Shown: one piece after another, positions 6,149 through 10,202 of the stretch
Position numbering within the stretch: the first letter of the stretch is position 1
Layout of the letters: the number at the start of each line of letters is the position of its first letter
Origin: Mollicutes bacterium
GTDB taxonomy: Bacteria > Bacillota_I > Bacilli_A > RF39 > UBA660
Assembly (NCBI GenBank): GCA_012510695.1
Contig: JAAZHN010000162.1
Span: 1-10,202, forward strand
Direction: 5' to 3'
DNA: 10,202 nucleotides
Notes under the pieces: model-generated
What the model was told of the DNA's origin: nothing
The model's input: the letters and a program-made list of their open reading frames with translations, nothing else
Databases searched by the model: none
Translations under genes and position numbers: made by a program

Positions 6149-7033
6149 TTAATTGCCATATTCTTTTTTAAATTGTTTGTAATCCTCATATTCTTTTATA
6201 CAATGTTCTTTTGTATATAGTTCACCAAACTCATATTCTTTTCTTTTTTGAGGTTCAGAGAATTTACCTTTACCTAAATATTCAATTACATATTCTTCTT
6301 TAGCAATCATCTTAGCATATTTATCATAATTGTTACCATTAATAGCCTTTAAGCCATCAATTGATTCTTCACCTGTTTCCATTTCTCTAAAATAACAATC
6401 ATAACTTGGTTCTAGGTCTCCAAGATAACCAACAGTAGTTGTATAAATAATTAGTTTATTATTTTCTACCTCATAACCGTCATAACTGAAATCTTTAGTA
6501 AAATTTAATTTACTTAAATCAAATAGAGAATCTCCAATACCATTTAAGAAACGAGTTTCAGGTATTGCTGATGATCCACCACCACAATTAGTACAATATA
6601 AATCTATAACTAACATGTTTTTAATAATTGTAAAGCCGCCAACTCTTAAATATTCTTCATCGACAATATTAATACCATTTACAGCTAAAGAACGATAATC
6701 ATAAGCATCAGGCTCTACTTCATTACCTGTTGCTAAAAGTCTAATTTCTTCCTTAAAACCTTCCATTGTGACTGGAATAATACATACTTTATCTTTACTT
6801 GGTTCTTCACATTTTTCACTGATGTGATAATAATCTTGAATTATTAAATGATTTCCATTATTAGATGGCTCATCTACATTCGAACTACTACTTGAACTGC
6901 TTGACGAACTTTCTTTCTCCGGATCTTTGGTAAGTGATCCTTTACCGATAAAATAACCCCCGATAATTACTGCGATAATTACTACTGATACAGCAATTAT
7001 GATAATAGTCTTTTTATTTTTAGTTTCTTCCAT
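6149..7033 (-). CDS. Membrane-anchored extracellular protein of unknown function, Ser-rich linker, several Cys
   Basis: 294 residues. A short basic N-terminus (MEETKNKK) precedes one hydrophobic helix (about 9-31), so the bulk should lie outside the cell. A Lys/Glu stretch and a run of ten Ser (about 43-52) act as a spacer. The Ser are written with mixed AGT/TCG/TCA/AGC codons, which argues for selection on the residues and against simple repeat slippage. The outer part has about six Cys, including CTNCGGG near residue 148-154, YDCYF and HCIKEYE near the C-terminus, so disulfides or metal binding are possible. I do not recognise a family. The C-terminus is Lys/Glu/Tyr-rich. ATG 7033 has a GAGGG ribosome site 5 bases upstream and a TATAAT at plus 7056-7061, so it may have its own promoter in addition to readthrough from the genes upstream. 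No terminator separates it from the serS promoter. Confidence 0.75.
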   Translation of the reverse strand: MEETKNKKTIIIIAVSVVIIAVIIGGYFIGKGSLTKDPEKESSSSSSSSSSNVDEPSNNGNHLIIQDYYHISEKCEEPSKDKVCIIPVTMEGFKEEIRLLATGNEVEPDAYDYRSLAVNGINIVDEEYLRVGGFTIIKNMLVIDLYCTNCGGGSSAIPETRFLNGIGDSLFDLSKLNFTKDFSYDGYEVENNKLIIYTTTVGYLGDLEPSYDCYFREMETGEESIDGLKAINGNNYDKYAKMIAKEEYVIEYLGKGKFSEPQKRKEYEFGELYTKEHCIKEYEDYKQFKKEYGN

Positions 7034-7055
7034 AGTTTCCCTCTTTCTTTATTCT

Positions 7056-7061
7056 ATTATA
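7056..7061 (-). promoter_or_regulatory. Possible -10 box for the 6149-7033 gene
   Basis: A perfect TATAAT on the - strand lies about 22 bases before the ATG at 7033. At the -35 distance only a weak TTTTAA is seen. The short gap to the upstream gene holds no clear terminator, so this gene may be read both from here and from the upstream operon. Confidence 0.4.
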
Positions 7062-7074
7062 CAATAATTATTTA

Positions 7075-7929
7075 TCATTTAAAATAATTAATGTTTTCTC
7101 TCATCTTTGCTACTATACTCAATCCTTCCCCTATCATTATTTGGCGTTCATCATCATTAAACTTTATTTCTCTTATTGTCGGTGATGAATACTTAGTATA
7201 ATATTTATTAAGCCAACTATTAAACTGTAAGAAATTATCTTTGCCAAGATCGTTAATTAGTTTTTCCAAATGACCATTTATTTTATATTCAATCAGTTTT
7301 TGTTTGAAAGTTTGATAAAATTGTTCAATTACTGGATTTTGATCTTTTAGATACTTATTTTTTGCTATAATTCTTTCTTCTTTAGTGTTATAAAGATTAA
7401 TTTGTAAATTAATAGTGTATTCCATTATTTCTTCACTAATTCTTTGATGAATTAATTCATTAAACCATTCATAATCTTCTACTTCATAATCACCAACCAA
7501 GGTCATTGTTGAAAAACCACCTCTAGTTACTACCTTGTCTTCATCTTGAATAATTATGTGCTCATCTAATACATGTAACAGTTCATGAATCAAAACATAA
7601 TCATAGTTTATACTACTTTGATCTTTTCTAGGAAAGTAAATAATTGTTTTTAAATTACCCTTCTCAACCCAACTCATCATTCCTGGAAATCCATTTCTAA
7701 TAATGTATTTGGAAAAAGGAATTTCTTCAGCAATTATTTTGTTATTCATATCAGTAATTCCATAATGTTGAAGATAAGATTTTTTAGATGAAGTGTCAGA
7801 AATAACGTTTGTTTTTTTATCATAAAATATTATTCCTTCTAAACTAGATAACCTTTTAACAATTAACTCTTCATATTCTTTACCATAAAATTTAATGAAT
7901 ATTTTTTTTATTTGATCAATTATTTCCAT
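7075..7929 (-). CDS. Cytosolic HExxH zincin-type metallopeptidase
   Basis: 284 residues with no signal peptide. A predicted strand-then-helix VLIHELLHVLDEH carries the zinc motif HELLH at residues 115-119 (His115 and His119 as ligands, Glu116 as the base). A further His124 is also near. NELIHQRISEEI (157-168) lies about 40 residues later, and one of its Glu (E158 is a good candidate) would be the third ligand, as in gluzincins. The rest is helical and charged. The specific peptidase family and substrate are not recognised. ATG 7929 has the ribosome site AGGTGG 4 bases upstream. That site overlaps the TAG stop of the amidase-like gene (7938-7940), leaving only 8 bases between the genes, so translation is probably coupled. 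The stop is TGA, which shows the standard code. It lies between secreted or anchored proteins, so a role in processing or envelope stress is possible but inferred only from position. Confidence 0.72.
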   Translation of the reverse strand: MEIIDQIKKIFIKFYGKEYEELIVKRLSSLEGIIFYDKKTNVISDTSSKKSYLQHYGITDMNNKIIAEEIPFSKYIIRNGFPGMMSWVEKGNLKTIIYFPRKDQSSINYDYVLIHELLHVLDEHIIIQDEDKVVTRGGFSTMTLVGDYEVEDYEWFNELIHQRISEEIMEYTINLQINLYNTKEERIIAKNKYLKDQNPVIEQFYQTFKQKLIEYKINGHLEKLINDLGKDNFLQFNSWLNKYYTKYSSPTIREIKFNDDERQIMIGEGLSIVAKMRENINYFK

Positions 7930-7937
7930 TGTACCAC

Positions 7938-9626
7938 CTAATATCCAAAATATTTAACCAAGGACCCAGTTAAACTTTTTGCAATTTCTTCTAAATTATT
8001 AACTAACCACATCGCATCATAATAATCATCATGATAACCAATTTCTAAAAATATACCAAACGGAATATTAGCGGGTCTTGCTTCTCCTAAACTGCCTTTT
8101 GAGTAGGTAACTCTACTATTAGGATTTAATTTATTATAATAAATGCTTACTAAATCTTGTTGAACTAAATTTGCTAAGGAATATGAAGGCATTGTTTCAC
8201 TATCAATATAAACCTTTATCCCAGAGACATCATGATTACGACTTCCGTTACTATGAATTGGCATATGAAGATCTGCTTTAGCTCTTCTACTTTCATGGAT
8301 AAACTTCATTATGTCTTCTTTTACAGGATTATTTCTGTAAATTATAAAGCCTTTTTCTTTTAACATAGGTTCTAAAAAGTCCGTTAGTCTATTCATTATT
8401 TCTCTTTCATTTGTATAAGGAGTTTTTCGATGTCCTAAATTACCTGGTTGACTAGATGGACTAAGATATATAATAATATCTTTTTTGGCAATTTTATAGT
8501 TAAATGTTGAAATAATACTCTTTACTCCATAACTATTAATCGCGATTGCTTTGATTTCCATATTATTGTTAATCGCGATTGGTTCTTGATAAAAACGTCC
8601 ATTTCTTTCTGAAGGTGTTGAGCCATCTGTCGTATAAATAACTTTGACATTTTGTAAAACATTTCCTAGTTCGATTTTTTCACCATGATTAACTAAAAAA
8701 TGTCTATTAGTGTGGACTGGCCAAACATAATCAGTATTTCTTGTTATTATTCCTAATTCATGCTTTTGTTCTAACTCATAATAATCATTATATTGAGCTT
8801 TGACAATAAAGATATAAGCTTTATTAGGTTTAAAAATATTAGACTTAACATAAAAATGTTTTGAGCCCCTAATAGTTGTTTTATATATATCAATGTCTCC
8901 CTCACGAATAGTAAGTTCATACTTATTCGCATTTTCTCCACCAGTAAATTTTACATAATAATTATCGACAACATATTCCTTGTTCGCGAGTGGATCAATT
9001 ATTTTAACCGGTGATATCCTCTCTGTATTAACATATAAGTTTTTCTTATCAACAATTGAGTCACCATCCATAATATAAGCAGTTACTTTTTGTTTATCAT
9101 ATGAAAATACTTTTTCTGGATAAATTGTTTGATTATTTCTTATTAAAGATGAAGCAATTTGTTTTTTATCATATTTATATATAATAGAATAATTTGTATT
9201 TATATCCCCATTAATTTTTAATGATCGATCTTTTGTTTTGCTTATAATATAATCACCTGTTCGATCAAATGTTGGAGTATCCCAAAGAAAGTCTACTTCA
9301 TTAGATTGGCCTATTGCTTTATTATCTTCATCATATGCTAAAACAGTAATTACATAAATATCTCCATAATTGGGATATAGTAAATCTAACTTAACTAATT
9401 CGTTAGTTATTTCTTTTTCAAAAACAGTTATTTTGGATGTATTTTTAACAAATAACTTATATTTATTAGCCTTAACTCTATTGTAATTAATTTCAGTATA
9501 ATATCCTGTTTTATTTTGAATAAATTTAATTTTCATTTCTTTGGGTTTAGAAATTAAAACAAAAAAAAGAATTGAGATGAGCAGGAATAAAGAAAAAGCA
9601 ACAATATATTTTCTTTTTCTTCTCAT
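7938..9626 (-). CDS. Membrane-anchored N-acetylmuramoyl-L-alanine amidase-like protein with chitobiase-C-type domain
   Basis: 562 residues. A basic N-terminus (MRRKRK) and one hydrophobic helix (about 8-26) anchor it, with the rest outside the cell. Residues about 30-320 are beta-rich, with repeats resembling Fn3/Ig-like modules. Around 325-377 is a chitobiase/hexosaminidase C-terminal-type domain (YTTDGSTPSERNG). The last 180 residues resemble Amidase_3: YLSPSSQPGN (387-396), TNERE (405-409), PIHSNGS (456-462) and FLEIGYHD (526-533). Amidase_3 enzymes cleave the bond between MurNAc and L-Ala in peptidoglycan. His458, a Glu of NERE and Glu528 fit known zinc or catalytic positions, but the usual first His (DPGHGG) is replaced by the SPSSQ form. 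I know that variant from clostridial amidase-like proteins. Activity is likely but not certain. GGAGGG sits 6 bases before ATG 9626. It follows the SipW-type gene by 23 bases. Confidence 0.85.
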   Translation of the reverse strand: MRRKRKYIVAFSLFLLISILFFVLISKPKEMKIKFIQNKTGYYTEINYNRVKANKYKLFVKNTSKITVFEKEITNELVKLDLLYPNYGDIYVITVLAYDEDNKAIGQSNEVDFLWDTPTFDRTGDYIISKTKDRSLKINGDINTNYSIIYKYDKKQIASSLIRNNQTIYPEKVFSYDKQKVTAYIMDGDSIVDKKNLYVNTERISPVKIIDPLANKEYVVDNYYVKFTGGENANKYELTIREGDIDIYKTTIRGSKHFYVKSNIFKPNKAYIFIVKAQYNDYYELEQKHELGIITRNTDYVWPVHTNRHFLVNHGEKIELGNVLQNVKVIYTTDGSTPSERNGRFYQEPIAINNNMEIKAIAINSYGVKSIISTFNYKIAKKDIIIYLSPSSQPGNLGHRKTPYTNEREIMNRLTDFLEPMLKEKGFIIYRNNPVKEDIMKFIHESRRAKADLHMPIHSNGSRNHDVSGIKVYIDSETMPSYSLANLVQQDLVSIYYNKLNPNSRVTYSKGSLGEARPANIPFGIFLEIGYHDDYYDAMWLVNNLEEIAKSLTGSLVKYFGY

Positions 9627-9649
9627 TTGAAACCCTCCACTTCAATTTC

Positions 9650-10186
9650 TTATTCTGTTATGCCTAATTTACCTACGATTGTTTTATTCATATCAATACT
9701 TTGATCTTCTGATTGCATTAAATATCTAACTGTAACTGTATATGTGTGAACTTCATCAGTAGCAATATTAATATTACTAATTACAGGAGCATTAGTTCCA
9801 GTATTGGGAATTTGTGTTTGCGTAAGTCCACTACATGTATTAGTGGGTATATTAGAAGAACAAGTTAAAGAATAAACTAAATCTTGTTTTCTTGATAAAT
9901 TATTTGTAACATTTTGCCAAATTAAATTATATGTTGTTGATTTTGAACCTAAATTTTCAACAGTAATTGTTTTTGTTTCATTATAACCTGGTTCCATTTT
10001 ATCATTGGCTAGTAAAGTACCATCACTATATCTAATCTCCTTAGATGCTGTTTTAATCAAATGAGTACTCGCCCCTTCATTACCAACAGTTTTAATACTA
10101 AAAAAAGCATAAGTAACACCAATCATCGTACTAAAGATTATTAATGTTATAACTGATAATAATAAGTTCTTTTTATAATTTATCAT
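9650..10186 (-). CDS. TasA/CalY-like surface protein with SipW-type signal peptide
   Basis: 178 residues. The N-terminus is a basic start (MINYKK), a hydrophobic core and the ending GVTYAFFS (residues 23-30). This matches the SipW-dependent signal pattern (G.TYA.FS), with cleavage expected near Ala27. The mature part has KMEPGYNETKTITVENLGSK at about 63-82, the type of strand seen in TasA/camelysin-like proteins (PG...k.i.v.N.Gs), and looks like a small beta-sandwich. Two Cys (LTCSS and NTCSG) could pair. Such proteins are exported, cut by a SipW-type signal peptidase and often build matrix fibres or sit on the cell surface. No SipW gene is in the window. ATG 10186 has AGGGTG 5 bases upstream. 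The promoter and the upstream gene lie outside. It leads an operon-like run with the amidase-like and zincin genes. Confidence 0.78.
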   Translation of the reverse strand: MINYKKNLLLSVITLIIFSTMIGVTYAFFSIKTVGNEGASTHLIKTASKEIRYSDGTLLANDKMEPGYNETKTITVENLGSKSTTYNLIWQNVTNNLSRKQDLVYSLTCSSNIPTNTCSGLTQTQIPNTGTNAPVISNINIATDEVHTYTVTVRYLMQSEDQSIDMNKTIVGKLGITE

Positions 10187-10202
10187 CTTATCACCCTAAC
10201 TA

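Noticed and set aside
5840..6220. Two short + strand frames over the serS start, T-box and end of the next gene
   Set aside because: They are antisense to the start of serS and the riboswitch, with Phe/Leu/Ile-rich translations typical of shadow frames.
6881..6910. Serine-codon run as a simple repeat or CRISPR-like unit
   Set aside because: The ten Ser use mixed codons and have no spacer pattern; it is a protein linker.
1..10202. Mycoplasma-type genetic code
   Set aside because: Trp is written TGG throughout and the gene at 7075-7929 ends at TGA, so the standard code applies.
1..10202. Insertion sequence, integrase or prophage
   Set aside because: No transposase-like or integrase-like frame and no terminal inverted repeats were seen; composition is even except for the patch at 1350-1400.

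Overview
The window is AT-rich DNA, with coding regions that look roughly 27-30% GC by eye. Genes are short and tightly packed with Shine-Dalgarno sites, Rho-independent terminators and a T-box riboswitch. This points to a low-GC Gram-positive (Firmicutes/Bacilli or Clostridia, or a gut Mollicutes-like lineage). TGG encodes Trp and one gene ends in TGA, so the mycoplasma code is not in use. Species cannot be named from the sequence.

Layout, left to right. (1) 1-612, + strand: the 3' part of an SLC1/DAACS-type symporter, ended by a bidirectional terminator. (2) 652-1236 and 1429-2001, - strand: an all-helical unknown protein and a possible CYTH-fold protein. An odd GC-richer intergenic patch (about 1350-1400) lies between them. 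(3) 2190-4588, + strand: a membrane-anchored CapA-type protein whose end runs into the start of a Memo-like domain. A nine-A tract puts the rest of that domain in the -1 frame, and it then continues into an unrelated KPVIYLYP-type domain. (4) 4618-6113, - strand: serS of the divergent type-2 form, under a T-box leader with a readable UCU (Ser) specifier. (5) 6149-10186, - strand: four genes in a row. In transcription order these are a SipW-type-signal TasA/CalY-like surface protein, a membrane-anchored amidase-like protein with a chitobiase-C-type domain, a cytosolic HELLH zincin, and a Cys-containing membrane-anchored unknown. The first three are separated by 23 and 8 bases and look like one operon concerned with the cell surface or wall.

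The most noteworthy items are: the CapA/Memo/KPVIYLYP chimera with an A AAA AAC slippery heptamer directly before its stop codon; a strong excess of the palindrome TCGCGA, always in the same codon phase; the GC-rich intergenic island; and an SLC1-type transporter with a Lys in the conserved ion-site motif. No CRISPR array, insertion sequence, tRNA or rRNA was seen.
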